In this document: in pieces, positions 26,203-35,600 of the stretch
Layout of the letters: every line of letters begins with the position of its first letter
Position numbering within the stretch: position 1 is the first letter of the stretch
Origin: Hydrogenovibrio kuenenii DSM 12350
GTDB taxonomy: Bacteria; Pseudomonadota; Gammaproteobacteria; Thiomicrospirales; Thiomicrospiraceae
Reading direction: 5' to 3'
NCBI RefSeq assembly: GCF_000526715.1
Contig: NZ_JAGP01000001.1
Coordinates: 434,001 to 498,000 of the forward strand
Length of the DNA stretch: 64,000 nucleotides
The notes under the pieces: model-generated
The model's database searches: none
What the model was told of the DNA's origin: nothing
What the model saw: the letters and a program-made list of their open reading frames with translations, nothing else
Made by a program: the position numbers and the translations under genes

Positions 26203-27120
26203 CTACATATCTTCATCACGTTGTTTGATTTTATCGTTAACCCAGTCTTCTAAATCTTCTAGCATGTTATGTATTTCATGCGAAGTCGGCATGCGTCCTG
26301 CAGATGTGAGTTCCAACGTCAAAACAGGAATATTCAAATATTCTCCCGCATAGCGTCCCAATGAACCAGGGTAAGTTCCCAGCTCGCGGCGTTTTAAGTG
26401 GCCGATTTTATTGGGTTGAGCATGTTCAGGTCCATCGTAGTCCAAAAGCCCGTAAGGTGCGTGGATAGAAATAATGGCATCCGGTCTATAGGCTTTGATA
26501 ATTTTTACAATCCATTGTGTTTCTGGTTCGCTATTGGCTTTGGGGCCAGGGTAACGGCGTGGACTTGAATGGGTATGGTTTTTCCAAGATTTGATTGCCA
26601 GTTTATTCCAGTCTGGAGAAGGGAAGTTGCGGTTTAAATCGACTCCATGCGCATTCATGCGTGTAGATTTTTTTTGCAGAAGACCATCTGGGTTGGCGGC
26701 AGGTAAAAACAGCCAATGATAAGGTGTACTATTCTCTGGGTGTAATAGTGCTTGCAGCCAAAGATAGGTAATGCTGATTGCGGCATACTCATCGCCGTGA
26801 ATCCCCCCGATGAAAAGAATTTTTCCTTTTGGCGGCATATTTCCTTTGGGCAGAATTTCGCGTGTTGTTAAGGGCAGGTGCTTTACCGAGTATTCGGAGA
26901 CGTGTAAGTTTAAAGATTCACAGCCCTGATAGTTTATGGTACGGAGTTTATTGGACAGTAATTTACATAAGTGATTTACATCGTCTTTCTGCAAATGCTC
27001 AGTCGATTCTTGCGTCGTTTCTGGTGGGGGTAAGGTTGCTTTTGCATAAGCAAGTTGAGAGCTACTAAGGGCGGCAATGGTAATCAAAATAAGACGTTGT
27101 AAAAATTTAAAAAAATGCAT
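26203..27120 (-). CDS. mpaA: Murein peptide amidase A-like M14 carboxypeptidase
   Basis: A 305-residue zinc peptidase with a signal peptide (LILITIAALSSSQLAYA). The zinc ligands are in IGGIHGDEYAAI (HxxE) and in SIHAPYGLLDYDGP. The substrate-binding HGVDLNRNFPSPDW and catalytic LELTSAGR are intact. MpaA cleaves the gamma-D-Glu-diaminopimelate bond in murein tripeptides. E. coli MpaA is cytoplasmic; this one appears exported, a notable difference. It fits the neighbouring cell-wall transpeptidase pair. Confidence 0.82.
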   Translation of the reverse strand: MHFFKFLQRLILITIAALSSSQLAYAKATLPPPETTQESTEHLQKDDVNHLCKLLSNKLRTINYQGCESLNLHVSEYSVKHLPLTTREILPKGNMPPKGKILFIGGIHGDEYAAISITYLWLQALLHPENSTPYHWLFLPAANPDGLLQKKSTRMNAHGVDLNRNFPSPDWNKLAIKSWKNHTHSSPRRYPGPKANSEPETQWIVKIIKAYRPDAIISIHAPYGLLDYDGPEHAQPNKIGHLKRRELGTYPGSLGRYAGEYLNIPVLTLELTSAGRMPTSHEIHNMLEDLEDWVNDKIKQRDEDM

Positions 27121-27231
27121 GGTGTATTAAGAATCCTGAGGGCCATTACATAGCACAAACTTGAATAATACGGTGTTTGAGCTGTGTGTTTTTGATATGT
27201 ATGGCGTTATTTTAATCATTGGAGATAAATT

Positions 27232-28272
27232 TTAAAGGAAATCGGTTTTATTGACGGCTTTACTGCGAGCTTCATCTTTGTTGATAAGCCCATCGTCTAA
27301 TAGTTGTTTAAGGTTTTGATCCAGTGTCTGCATACCCAATTTGTTAGAGGTTTGAATCATAGAGTACATTTGCGCTACTTTGTCTTCACGAATCAAGTTT
27401 CGAATCGCTGAAGAACCAAGCATAATTTCATGTGCCGCAATGCGACCACCGCCAGTTTTCTTTAATAGGGTTTGTGAAATAACCGCTTGTAGGGACTCGG
27501 ATAACATGGAGCGCACCATGGATTTTTCGTCTCCCGGGAATATATCAATGATACGGTCAATGGTTTTGGCGGCTGAGCTGGTGTGCAGTGTAGCAAAGAC
27601 CAGGTGCCCAGTTTCAGCGGCTGTCATGGCTAGGCTGATGGTTTCAAGATCGCGCAATTCACCGACCAAGATAACATCAGGGTCTTCTCGCAACGCGGAT
27701 CTTAATGCACTGCTAAAGCTTTTGGTATCACGGTGCACTTCCCGTTGATTTATTAAGGCATTTTTTGATTGATGTACAAACTCTATCGGGTCTTCAATGG
27801 TGAGGATGTGTAGTTTTTGCGTGTTGTTGATGTGGTCTATCATTGCGGCTAATGTGGTTGACTTGCCTGATCCGGTAGGCCCTGTTACCAGTACTAACCC
27901 TCTAGGCATGGCCGCGATGCTTTTAAAAATCTCCGGCGCACGAATCGCTTCTAATGACAGAACTTCACTTGGAATGGTTCTAAATACGGCTCCGATCCCT
28001 CGGTTTTGTTGGAAGACATTAACGCGAAAGCGAGCGATACCTGGTAATTCAAACGAAAAATCAACCTCCATATGTTTTTCAAATTCCGCTTGTTGCCGGT
28101 CGGTCATGACTTCATAAGCCAAAGTTTGAATGGCATCGGCATCTAAACTGGGGGTGTCGATTTTCTGAATGTCGCCATCTCTACGGAGTAAAGGGGGCAT
28201 GCCGGCAGACAAATGCAGGTCTGAAGCATTTTGGTTTACCGAAAATTCGAGAAGTTGCTTGATGTCCATCAT
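27232..28272 (-). CDS. pilT: Type IV pilus retraction ATPase PilT
   Basis: A 346-residue hexameric ATPase. NASDLHLSAGMPPLLRRDGD matches PilT N-termini. Walker A is GPTGSGKSTTLAAM, the Asp box is HILTIEDPIEFVH, Walker B is EDPDVILVGELRD, and the His box is ETGHLVFATLHT. The AIRNLIRE motif, typical of retraction ATPases, is in SSAIRNLIREDK. Twitching motility is implied, separate from the Tad system further right. It sits after holC, where E. coli has valS. Confidence 0.93.
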   Translation of the reverse strand: MMDIKQLLEFSVNQNASDLHLSAGMPPLLRRDGDIQKIDTPSLDADAIQTLAYEVMTDRQQAEFEKHMEVDFSFELPGIARFRVNVFQQNRGIGAVFRTIPSEVLSLEAIRAPEIFKSIAAMPRGLVLVTGPTGSGKSTTLAAMIDHINNTQKLHILTIEDPIEFVHQSKNALINQREVHRDTKSFSSALRSALREDPDVILVGELRDLETISLAMTAAETGHLVFATLHTSSAAKTIDRIIDIFPGDEKSMVRSMLSESLQAVISQTLLKKTGGGRIAAHEIMLGSSAIRNLIREDKVAQMYSMIQTSNKLGMQTLDQNLKQLLDDGLINKDEARSKAVNKTDFL

Positions 28273-28290
28273 TGGGTTTTGCCTTGTTAT

Positions 28291-28743
28291 TTAAGGAGAT
28301 GGAATTTTATGCACAGTTGGTTCAACGCCCAGTGCTTTGTATTGGCGCCAGCGCTCGCGACCCCGTTCAATCAATGCTTCTGATTGATCCAAAACTTCAA
28401 TGGTGCGTGCATATTGCTGAAAGTTTTCTGCGAAGTCGGTATGCAGGTTGAGTAATACGTCTTCGCAGGGTTCAACAACGTGTTGTGACCAAAGTTGAAT
28501 AGGAGCTTTGACTTCAAGGGCAACAGCATGAGGTATAAAAGCATCTGGACGAAACTGCCAAATAGCTTGGTCAATACGCTGTGTATCTTGTTCATTGCCA
28601 CAACGAACATCACAAAGGCGACTTTGTTGGTAAATCTTGTTGACCAACTTCGCTATAAAAGCATCTCTAGCTGCGGTGTCCTGCGTTTCTAATACATAGA
28701 ACAACACATCTTTTTCTATCTTTGGTGAAGTTTGTTGATTCAT
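28291..28743 (-). CDS. holC: DNA polymerase III chi subunit
   Basis: A 150-residue HolC protein. DVLFYVLETQDTAARDAFIAKLVNKIYQQSRL followed by RIDQAIWQFRPDAFIPHA matches the chi fold that links SSB to the clamp loader. A C-terminal extension of about 20 residues follows ERGRERWRQYKALG. The gene follows pepA by 12 bp, the order found across gammaproteobacteria. Confidence 0.9.
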   Translation of the reverse strand: MNQQTSPKIEKDVLFYVLETQDTAARDAFIAKLVNKIYQQSRLCDVRCGNEQDTQRIDQAIWQFRPDAFIPHAVALEVKAPIQLWSQHVVEPCEDVLLNLHTDFAENFQQYARTIEVLDQSEALIERGRERWRQYKALGVEPTVHKIPSP

Positions 28744-28755
28744 GAACTGCTCAGC

Positions 28756-30234
28756 CTAAGCTTGACTTACCAAGTATTCCACCAATGCTGGTACTGGGCG
28801 GCCAGTCGCACCTTTGTTTGCACCACTTGTCCAAGCAGTTCCTGCAATATCCAGATGTGCCCAGTCAATGTCTTTGGTAAAGCGCGCAAGAAATTGTGCT
28901 GCAGTAATTGTGCCCGCTGCGCGACCACCGATATTCGCCATGTCTGCAAAGTTAGATTTCAGCTGTTCGTCGTATTCTTCACTTAAAGGCAATTGCCAGA
29001 AACGATCATAGGTCATTTGGCTGGCCTTAAGTAAATCATTTACCAAGTCTTGGTTATTCCCCAATACGGCAGAGATATGATGCCCTAAAGCGATGATGCA
29101 AGCACCAGTTAAGGTTGCCATATCAATGATTTTGCTTGGTTTGTAGGTTTGCTGTGCGTAGGTTAGGGCATCACACAAAATCAAACGACCTTCAGCATCC
29201 GTATTCAAAATTTCAATGGTTTGACCGGAAAGCGAGGTGACCACATCACCTGGCTTGATTGCATTGCCTGAAGGCATGTTTTCCGTTGCGGGAATAACAC
29301 CAACCACATTGATTTCGGGCTTTAAGCGACCTAAAGCTTCAAATACACCTAGAACCGTTGCGGCACCGCCCATGTCATATTTCATTTCATCCATGGCAGC
29401 GCCAGGCTTAAGAGAAATACCACCTGTGTCAAAAGTAACCCCTTTACCAACCAATGCAATAGGTGCTTTAGATTTGTCGGCCCCGTTATAGGACAAGCAA
29501 ATCATTTTTGGAGGGGTAATTGAACCTTGTGCGACCGCCATGAAAGAGCCCATGCCCATATTAAGCATTTTTTCTCGTTCTAGGATGTCACAGTCAAAAT
29601 CGTAATCTTTAGCCAATTGTTTAGCGGTTTCAGCTAGGTGAGTCGGCGTACAGAAATTACTCGGCATGTCCGCTAGTTCCTGCGTGAGTGCCATACCAAG
29701 TGCCGTTGCCTGTGCTTGGTCAATTTTAGCTTGCCACTCTTCTCTATCGTTCAGCAAATAGGTAACACTTTCAAGGTGAATTTCTTTAGGTTTCAAATCA
29801 CCGCTTCGGCTGATGTGAGTGTATTCGTACAGGCTTTTTTGTACAGCTAGGGTCAACTGGTATATTACTCTAGCCTGACTGATTTGATCGTTAGAAATAC
29901 TACCTGCCAAACTCAGAACATTTGCGGCACTTGATTTGGTAATTGCTTTAGCGATGGCATCTGCAGTTTCAGTTAGTGCTTTATCTGTGAGATCTGATTT
30001 TACACCAAAGCCAATTAAGCAAACGCGTGCAAAGTCTTTTTGTTCAAACAGCATTAAGGTCTCGCCCGCTTTACCTGCAAAGTCTTTCTGTTCAATCAGT
30101 TTTTTGACCAGGCCGGAAATTTCCCATTTTTCAGCGGCTTCAGGGAAAGTGCCATCATCAAAAACAGGCAGTAGTAAAGTATCAAAATCTGCGTTATCGA
30201 TAGAAGATTGTAGTGAAAAGTTGATTGACTTCAT
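28756..30234 (-). CDS. pepA: Leucyl aminopeptidase (cytosol aminopeptidase)
   Basis: A 492-residue M17 aminopeptidase. The metal-binding core includes LVGKGVTFDTGGISLKPG and the signature NTDAEGRLIL (NTDAEGR). The catalytic Lys of VGKGVTFDTGG and the Arg of EGRL are present. The N-terminal domain (1-170) is the variable macro-like part. In E. coli PepA also binds DNA at cer/carAB; that role cannot be judged here. It is divergent from lptF. Confidence 0.95.
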   Translation of the reverse strand: MKSINFSLQSSIDNADFDTLLLPVFDDGTFPEAAEKWEISGLVKKLIEQKDFAGKAGETLMLFEQKDFARVCLIGFGVKSDLTDKALTETADAIAKAITKSSAANVLSLAGSISNDQISQARVIYQLTLAVQKSLYEYTHISRSGDLKPKEIHLESVTYLLNDREEWQAKIDQAQATALGMALTQELADMPSNFCTPTHLAETAKQLAKDYDFDCDILEREKMLNMGMGSFMAVAQGSITPPKMICLSYNGADKSKAPIALVGKGVTFDTGGISLKPGAAMDEMKYDMGGAATVLGVFEALGRLKPEINVVGVIPATENMPSGNAIKPGDVVTSLSGQTIEILNTDAEGRLILCDALTYAQQTYKPSKIIDMATLTGACIIALGHHISAVLGNNQDLVNDLLKASQMTYDRFWQLPLSEEYDEQLKSNFADMANIGGRAAGTITAAQFLARFTKDIDWAHLDIAGTAWTSGANKGATGRPVPALVEYLVSQA

Positions 30235-30302
30235 GGAATCGAATTACCTTTTAATTTTGCTGTCGGAACAGTCACTTTAAGTCATAGGATTGTGGATTAG
30301 GG

Positions 30303-30308
30303 TATAAT
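30303..30308 (+). promoter_or_regulatory. Candidate -10 box for lptF
   Basis: A perfect TATAAT lies 86 bp upstream of the lptF start in the pepA-lptF divergent region. No good -35 hexamer was found 16-18 bp upstream, so this is tentative. Confidence 0.3.
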
Positions 30309-30393
30309 TTTGCCAGGAACGATTATGAATAATGGTTCCGTTTATTTACCCTTTATCCATTAATGTTTCTATTCTAGCGTTTGGCGGTGTTTT

Positions 30394-31512
30394 TTGCGAA
30401 TACTTGATAAGTATCTCTATAAAGAATTGTATTCGACCTTTTTCGCGGTGCTATTGGTGTTGCTGTTGATTACAGTGGGAACCGAGGCTACTAAGCTCTT
30501 AGGCGTCGCTGTAGAGGGAGAAATTGCTCCGTCTGCTGTAATGCAAGTGCTTCTCTATAAAATACCTCCCGCGCTTGAAGTGATTTTGCCTTTAGTGGCT
30601 TTGCTGTCAGTGATGTTGGCAGTGGGACGACTGTACCAAGATCAGGAAATGGTTGTGCTAAGCAGTTGTGGTGTGAAGCCGAGCTATTTTCAAAAGCGGG
30701 TATTTTGGTTTCTATTACCATTGGCACTTGTGACAGCTTATGTAACGCTTTATGTCACCCCTTGGAGTTTTAAGCAGGAAAGACTGTTGATGCTTAAAAC
30801 GCAAACTGCCACGCCTTTAGCTGCGCTGACACCCGGTAAGTTTAATGAGCTTCCAAACGGTGAAGGGGTTTTTTATGCAAAATCAATCTCTGAAGATAAG
30901 CAGTTACAATCAGTTTGGGTTCGACTCTATGGCGAACAAGATGTGTTGATGGTGGCGCCAAAAGGACGTTTTGAGTTGATAAATGGTAAGTTGGCGTTAG
31001 TGTTATTTAACGGCCACAGTTATGAAGGACTGGTTGATGGTGATACTTTTAGAGTACGAGCGTTTGCTCGATTTGAAGGTTTTTTACCCGACATGCAAGG
31101 TACTATGCCGCAAAAACAAAAGTTTGAAACGTCAACAGCAGCGCTTTGGCAATCCGATGATGTGGAGGCAAAAGCCTTGTTGCAATGGCGCCTGATTACC
31201 CCACTTTCCATTTTAGTATTGGGTTTACTTGGACTGAAGGTGAGTAAAACTGGACCGAGAGAAGGGCGTTTTGCTAAGGTGTTTTTGGCTTTGGTTCTTT
31301 ATGTGATCTTCAATCAATTGCTGGTAACCACTCGAGATTCTATCGAGCATGGTGCTTTTCCAGCCACTATCGGGCTTTGGCCAATCCCCATCCTATTTTT
31401 AGCCTTTGCACTTTATCAAGACAATTTGAAACCCAGTTGGTTTGAGTGGCCGGATTGGCATCATTGGCTACATAAGTTTTCTCAGAAAACTGCGTCTAAA
31501 AATAAGAGTTGA
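30394..31512 (+). CDS. lptF: LPS export permease LptF
   Basis: A 372-residue inner-membrane permease of the YjgP/YjgQ family. Six membrane segments are arranged as 3 + 3 around a periplasmic beta-jellyroll (about 130-255). The N-terminus RILDKYLYKELYSTFFAVLLVLLLIT and VLSSCGVKPSYFQK match LptF. With LptG and LptB it extracts lipopolysaccharide from the inner membrane. The start is TTG at 30394, with only a weak RBS (GGCGGTG). Confidence 0.93.
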   Translation: MRILDKYLYKELYSTFFAVLLVLLLITVGTEATKLLGVAVEGEIAPSAVMQVLLYKIPPALEVILPLVALLSVMLAVGRLYQDQEMVVLSSCGVKPSYFQKRVFWFLLPLALVTAYVTLYVTPWSFKQERLLMLKTQTATPLAALTPGKFNELPNGEGVFYAKSISEDKQLQSVWVRLYGEQDVLMVAPKGRFELINGKLALVLFNGHSYEGLVDGDTFRVRAFARFEGFLPDMQGTMPQKQKFETSTAALWQSDDVEAKALLQWRLITPLSILVLGLLGLKVSKTGPREGRFAKVFLALVLYVIFNQLLVTTRDSIEHGAFPATIGLWPIPILFLAFALYQDNLKPSWFEWPDWHHWLHKFSQKTASKNKS

Positions 31513-31522
31513 TAGGTGCGGA

Positions 31523-32647
31523 ATGAATTTAATTGAACGTTACTTAGGCCGAGTTTTAGTAAGTTATACGCTTATTGTTTTAATGGTGTTGCTAATTATT
31601 CTAGGCTTTTCAGAGTTTATGATTCAACTGGGTAAGTTAAATGATAGCTATACGCTTGCAAAGGGTACTTTCTATACTCTGTTAAAGCTCCCTGTTTATG
31701 CTTATGAAATTTTTCCAGTTGCTTTACTCATAGGAACTTTACTTGGTCTTGGTGGCTTGGCAAACCATTCTGAGTTGACAATCCTGCGTGTTACAGGCTG
31801 GCCAATTAGACGTATTTTTTGGGGCGTAATGAAATCAGCAATGATTCTTTGGTTTGTGGTTGCAGTAATGGGGGAGTGGATAGCGCCGCATGCCGAAGCC
31901 TACGCAAAAAAGATGCGTAGTGAAGCCTTGAGTCAAAGTTTTTCGATTGGAAGTTCAGCTGATTTTTGGATGAAGGACGAAGATGTTTTTGTTCATGTTG
32001 GTAAAGTGATTTCAGAGCGTCAATTTTTTGATGTGAGTCTGTACAAGGTTAAAGATGATAGATTGGAAAGCAGGATCTTTGCACAAAAGGCAAACTACTT
32101 GGCAGGTACGGAGCATCAATGGGAACTGATTAATGTGACTGAAAGCTCACTCGGCTGGCAATACCGTAAACTGCCTCTGCCAAACATTTATCCCGATAAA
32201 AAGAATTGGCAAAAACTTATTTATGAGCAAAAACATATGCATAGTATGCAAGTCTCTTTACCTGTAAACCCCGAGTTGCTACAAAGTTTACATGTTGATA
32301 CCCGTTATATGGGAATTGTTGATCTTTACCGCTATATCGACTTCTTAGAAAAGAACGACTTAGATGCAGAACCTTATCGCTTGGCATTTTGGCGAAAAAT
32401 CGCCATGCCGCTGGTGATTATCAGTATGGTCTCGTTAGTGTTTCCATTGATATTTGGTTCTCAACGACAAGTCAGTATGGGGCAAAGAGTTTTTGTTGGG
32501 ATTTTGGTTGGCATGGGGTTCCATTTGCTCAACCAGATTTTTGGTAACTTGAGCGTGGTTTATCACATCTCCGCTATCTTGGGCGCGTTCTTGCCCGCAG
32601 TAACGCTCTTTGTTCTCTCCTTGTTCTTGATGAGGCGGTTGCGTTGA
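31523..32647 (+). CDS. lptG: LPS export permease LptG
   Basis: A 374-residue partner of LptF with the same topology. NLIERYLGRVLVSYTLIVLMVLL is TM1, and SELTILRVTGWPIRRIFWG is the coupling-helix region. The final segments include GILVGMGFHLLNQIFGNLSVVY. The ATG at 31523, preceded by AGGTGCGG, is preferred over the longer frame that begins inside lptF at 31442. It is 10 bp after lptF. Confidence 0.93.
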   Translation: MNLIERYLGRVLVSYTLIVLMVLLIILGFSEFMIQLGKLNDSYTLAKGTFYTLLKLPVYAYEIFPVALLIGTLLGLGGLANHSELTILRVTGWPIRRIFWGVMKSAMILWFVVAVMGEWIAPHAEAYAKKMRSEALSQSFSIGSSADFWMKDEDVFVHVGKVISERQFFDVSLYKVKDDRLESRIFAQKANYLAGTEHQWELINVTESSLGWQYRKLPLPNIYPDKKNWQKLIYEQKHMHSMQVSLPVNPELLQSLHVDTRYMGIVDLYRYIDFLEKNDLDAEPYRLAFWRKIAMPLVIISMVSLVFPLIFGSQRQVSMGQRVFVGILVGMGFHLLNQIFGNLSVVYHISAILGAFLPAVTLFVLSLFLMRRLR

Positions 32648-32677
32648 ACAGTTTACTTTCAAAACCTTAAGGTCACT

Positions 32678-33202
32678 ATGGCAATACTTGATGTTGTAAC
32701 AAAAACACTGCGTTATCGGCAGTTGGCAAAGACCCTTCATGCACATTTTGGTGATGAAGCAAAATTAAAAGGCCTTAAATGCCTGAATGTGGGCGGTGGC
32801 TATGGCGGTGCGCATCAAATACTTGAGCGTTTCGGTTTTGAAGTGACAACGTGTGATATTGATGGCTCTTGCGATTACTGCGATTTGAATCAACCCTTGT
32901 CTTACGCTGACGATTCGTTCGATGTGGTTATTTGTTTGGCGGTGTTAGAGCATTTGCACGACTGGCAAAATGGATTGGAAGAGTTGAAACGTGTCGCTAA
33001 ACATCTTGTCATCGCGACAACTCCTTCGGTTTATGGGAAACCCGTACTGGAAACGCTGGCGTTTATACATCTGGTCAATAAAGACCATATTGATGATCAC
33101 AAGTATTACCTGAGCAAACAGGACATTGTGAAGGCTGGTTATCAGCACCGATATTTCACTTTCTTGATGAATCAACTAGCGGTTTTCAGAAAGTCGAATT
33201 GA
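32678..33202 (+). CDS. Class I SAM-dependent methyltransferase, function unknown
   Basis: A 174-residue Rossmann methyltransferase. Motif I is CLNVGGGYGGAHQIL, motif II TCDIDG, and the post-motif is FDVVICLAVLEHLHD. The short length and the VLEHLHDW pattern resemble methyltransferases of cell-surface glycan clusters. The next genes on the other strand are envelope glycan genes, but the strand differs, so this is weak. It follows lptG by 30 bp and is likely co-transcribed. Confidence 0.8.
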   Translation: MAILDVVTKTLRYRQLAKTLHAHFGDEAKLKGLKCLNVGGGYGGAHQILERFGFEVTTCDIDGSCDYCDLNQPLSYADDSFDVVICLAVLEHLHDWQNGLEELKRVAKHLVIATTPSVYGKPVLETLAFIHLVNKDHIDDHKYYLSKQDIVKAGYQHRYFTFLMNQLAVFRKSN

Positions 33203-33219
33203 TGACATGATTGTGCTAG

Positions 33220-33254
33220 CCAGCCTGGCAGATTTTGAAAATCTGCCAGGCTGG
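33220..33254. repeat. Palindromic repeat, perfect copy
   Basis: CCAGCCTGGCAGATTTT and AAAATCTGCCAGGCTGG form a perfect 17-bp stem around a single G. It lies between the convergent methyltransferase and GT9 genes, which end 18 bp and 11 bp from it. Confidence 0.88.
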
Positions 33255-33264
33255 GGGGCAAGTT

Positions 33265-34479
33265 TTAGTAATCTAATTCGATTTTGACTTGCTGATAAAC
33301 TGTATCGACCGTAATGGCGTCCATGCAAACCGGCTCGGTGCATGGAGTTTTTCGGTGGTTGGCAGCACTTACACAAGGTGAGCAGGCAAGACCTGCATAG
33401 ATAGGGGTGCTGTTACCAAGAGAGCCATAGAGTTTTGGGGTTTCTGGTCCAAATAATACAAATGTTTTAAGCGGTGTGATAGCAGAAAAATGCCCAGGGC
33501 CAGAATCGTTTGTAACCATCAATTTAGACAAGCAATACAAAATTGGCATTTCCAGTAGTTTAAGCTGGCCTGCAAAATTCACGCAACGCTCATGATTCAC
33601 TTGTTTCCTCAACGCTTCCGCTTCTGGTTGCTCGTTTGGCGCACCGGTAATCAATACCAATACATTCGGATATTCGTTAAGAATGCGTTGCATCAATTCG
33701 ACAAAGTTTGGCTTTGGCCAACGACGTTGCGGTAAAAGGTCACTGGCGTTAGGGTTAATCAACACCAGTTGAGGCGTGTTTTCTTCATAACTTGGGTAGC
33801 AATGTTTAACTTGCCTTAGAACGTGTTGCTGCTCTGCTTCAGAAAAACTGACTTGATCGAGCTTAACGTCTTCATCGGTAATCAAAATTTTGGAGAAAGG
33901 GACTTCAGCTGTTTTCGCTTCTAGTGCATAAATCAAAGAGATGAAGTTTTTAGCGATGTGAATATGGGGGTTGTAGCTGACTTTATGGGTAAGCATTTCA
34001 CCACGATATAACCCTTCACCGTGGAAGTTGTGGTAACCGACGCGATTGTTGGCGCCACTGAATCCGGTCAACAACGCCGATACTCTGGAAAAAAGTTCTA
34101 GGTCGATTGCGGTATCGATTTTGTTTTTTCGACACCAGAACAAGTAACGGACAGCATCGCGAATGAGGGTGAATAGATTGTCTTCGCAAAGTGTGAAGAT
34201 GTTTTCTTGAGGAATGGTTTTCAGTAAATCTAGACTAGGTTTGTTTTTCTTGAAAATAACAAAGAACAAATTGGCATCAAAGTTTTTCTGAGTACGCTTC
34301 ATTGCAGGGTCAGCGATGATGGTGCTGCCCATTTCGGATAATTCAACGAATAAGATGTTTTTAGGGATAACTTTTTTTTGGCCTGTGATCCAATGAATCA
34401 GCTTAAGCCAGTAAGTAGCTAAAAACGTCAGTGGAATTCCGATATGGTGATCCACTTTACGCATCATATCAACATTCAT
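33265..34479 (-). CDS. Glycosyltransferase family 9 (heptosyltransferase-like)
   Basis: A 404-residue GT-B enzyme. NILFVELSEMGSTIIADPA is the acceptor-side start. LVLINPNASDLLPQRRWP and MVTNDSGPGHFSAITPLKTFVLFGPETPKLY are the ADP-heptose-type donor motifs. The C-terminal LACSPCVSAANHRKTPCTEPVCM is Cys-rich, a feature of one GT9 subgroup. It should add a sugar to LPS core or a related surface glycan. Its substrate is not determinable. Confidence 0.85.
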   Translation of the reverse strand: MNVDMMRKVDHHIGIPLTFLATYWLKLIHWITGQKKVIPKNILFVELSEMGSTIIADPAMKRTQKNFDANLFFVIFKKNKPSLDLLKTIPQENIFTLCEDNLFTLIRDAVRYLFWCRKNKIDTAIDLELFSRVSALLTGFSGANNRVGYHNFHGEGLYRGEMLTHKVSYNPHIHIAKNFISLIYALEAKTAEVPFSKILITDEDVKLDQVSFSEAEQQHVLRQVKHCYPSYEENTPQLVLINPNASDLLPQRRWPKPNFVELMQRILNEYPNVLVLITGAPNEQPEAEALRKQVNHERCVNFAGQLKLLEMPILYCLSKLMVTNDSGPGHFSAITPLKTFVLFGPETPKLYGSLGNSTPIYAGLACSPCVSAANHRKTPCTEPVCMDAITVDTVYQQVKIELDY

Positions 34480-34543
34480 TTTTGCAAGAGTTTCCTAGTT
34501 GTTTAGTTTAAATCGCGACTTAAAACGCATTATGACATTTTTA

Positions 34544-34568
34544 CGGCTAAAGCCATAATTTTTAGCCG
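34544..34568. repeat. Inverted repeat between GT9 and flippase-like genes
   Basis: An 8-bp perfect inverted repeat, CGGCTAAA / TTTAGCCG, with a 9-base loop, lies 26 bp past the stop of the flippase-like gene. On the minus strand it is not followed by T residues, so it is a poor intrinsic terminator; it could also be an mRNA-stability structure. Confidence 0.4.
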
Positions 34569-34594
34569 CAGATTGAAAAGGGTAATCAATCGTT

Positions 34595-35503
34595 TTATAA
34601 AAATTTGTGTTTGCCTTTTAGGTAGTAATAAAGGCCTGGCAAAGCACTGATAATCAAGATGATGCCATAGAGCAGAGACATGGCTAGCACTTGGGTTTGG
34701 TCAATGCCGATTAGTAAGAATAAAGCAACCAGTGCACCTTCTCTAACGCCCCAGCCGGCAAAGGAGATAGGGAGGATGGTTAATAAAATTGCAGGTGGAA
34801 TCAGTACTAAATAGGTTACTAAAGGTTCATTGATACCCACGCTGTGACCTATGCCGAAAATACAAATCATGGAAAGCAAGTGAATCAATAAAGAGAGCCC
34901 TAGCTGCTGGGAAATACGTTTGGGCGTGCGGTAGATAAAGCGGAAGCGGTTGGATAGCTGATAAAACAAGCGAGTGATTTTATAACGGTCAAATAACGCA
35001 ACTTTGCGAATCAATAATAAAACGACCAGCCCCGCAATACCGAGTATCAAGACAATGTTGATACTCCAGAAAACTTCCTCTGGCAGGAGGTTGCTTTCAA
35101 TCAGGTTGGCAAGTAGGTTTAATATCAACAGCCCGACCAAGCCGACAATACGGTCGATAAAGATACCATAGAAAGCTTCTTTGACCAGCCCGCCATTGGC
35201 AGCGACTTCAGCGATACGATAGGCATCCCCGCCAACACTAGTTGGCAGCACCTGATTGAATAGACTGCCTTTGAAATAACTGCGGAAATAAAATGAAAAA
35301 GGGTGGTCGAATTTAAGTAGCCCCATAATTAGAGACCAGCGATAGGCGGCGATGGATTGACTCAGAATTTGTACGACAAGCGCAGCTGCCAATAATCCGA
35401 TATTGGCGGATAAAATTGTGTTTAACACGCTGCTCATTTCGAATTTATAAAAGATAAAACCGATAATGGCCGCAGATAACAAAAGTTTAATCAGGTTGCC
35501 CAA
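34595..35503 (-). CDS. Flippase-like membrane protein (LPG synthase TM / UPF0104 family)
   Basis: A 302-residue polytopic protein, about eight membrane segments. VGGDAYRIAEVAANGG and PISFAGWGVREGALVALF are the two conserved motifs of the lysylphosphatidylglycerol-synthase TM/AglD-like family. There is no C-terminal synthase domain, so it is the stand-alone integral membrane type linked to glycolipid or polyprenyl-sugar handling. The start is TTG at 35503, with GGAG about 8 bases upstream. It sits between GT9 and GT39 genes, supporting an envelope glycan role. Confidence 0.8.
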   Translation of the reverse strand: MGNLIKLLLSAAIIGFIFYKFEMSSVLNTILSANIGLLAAALVVQILSQSIAAYRWSLIMGLLKFDHPFSFYFRSYFKGSLFNQVLPTSVGGDAYRIAEVAANGGLVKEAFYGIFIDRIVGLVGLLILNLLANLIESNLLPEEVFWSINIVLILGIAGLVVLLLIRKVALFDRYKITRLFYQLSNRFRFIYRTPKRISQQLGLSLLIHLLSMICIFGIGHSVGINEPLVTYLVLIPPAILLTILPISFAGWGVREGALVALFLLIGIDQTQVLAMSLLYGIILIISALPGLYYYLKGKHKFL

Positions 35504-35600
35504 AAAAGTTCTCCAAGCTGGCTTTGTCTGAGTGTTGAGTCATTTTGATAACGTCGGTATTATCGCAAAAATACAATCGAGATTGAGGGAGAATTTTCTT

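Noticed and set aside
27797-28117. Plus-strand ORFs inside pilT (also 27380-27748)
   Set aside because: They are antisense shadows of conserved PilT motifs.
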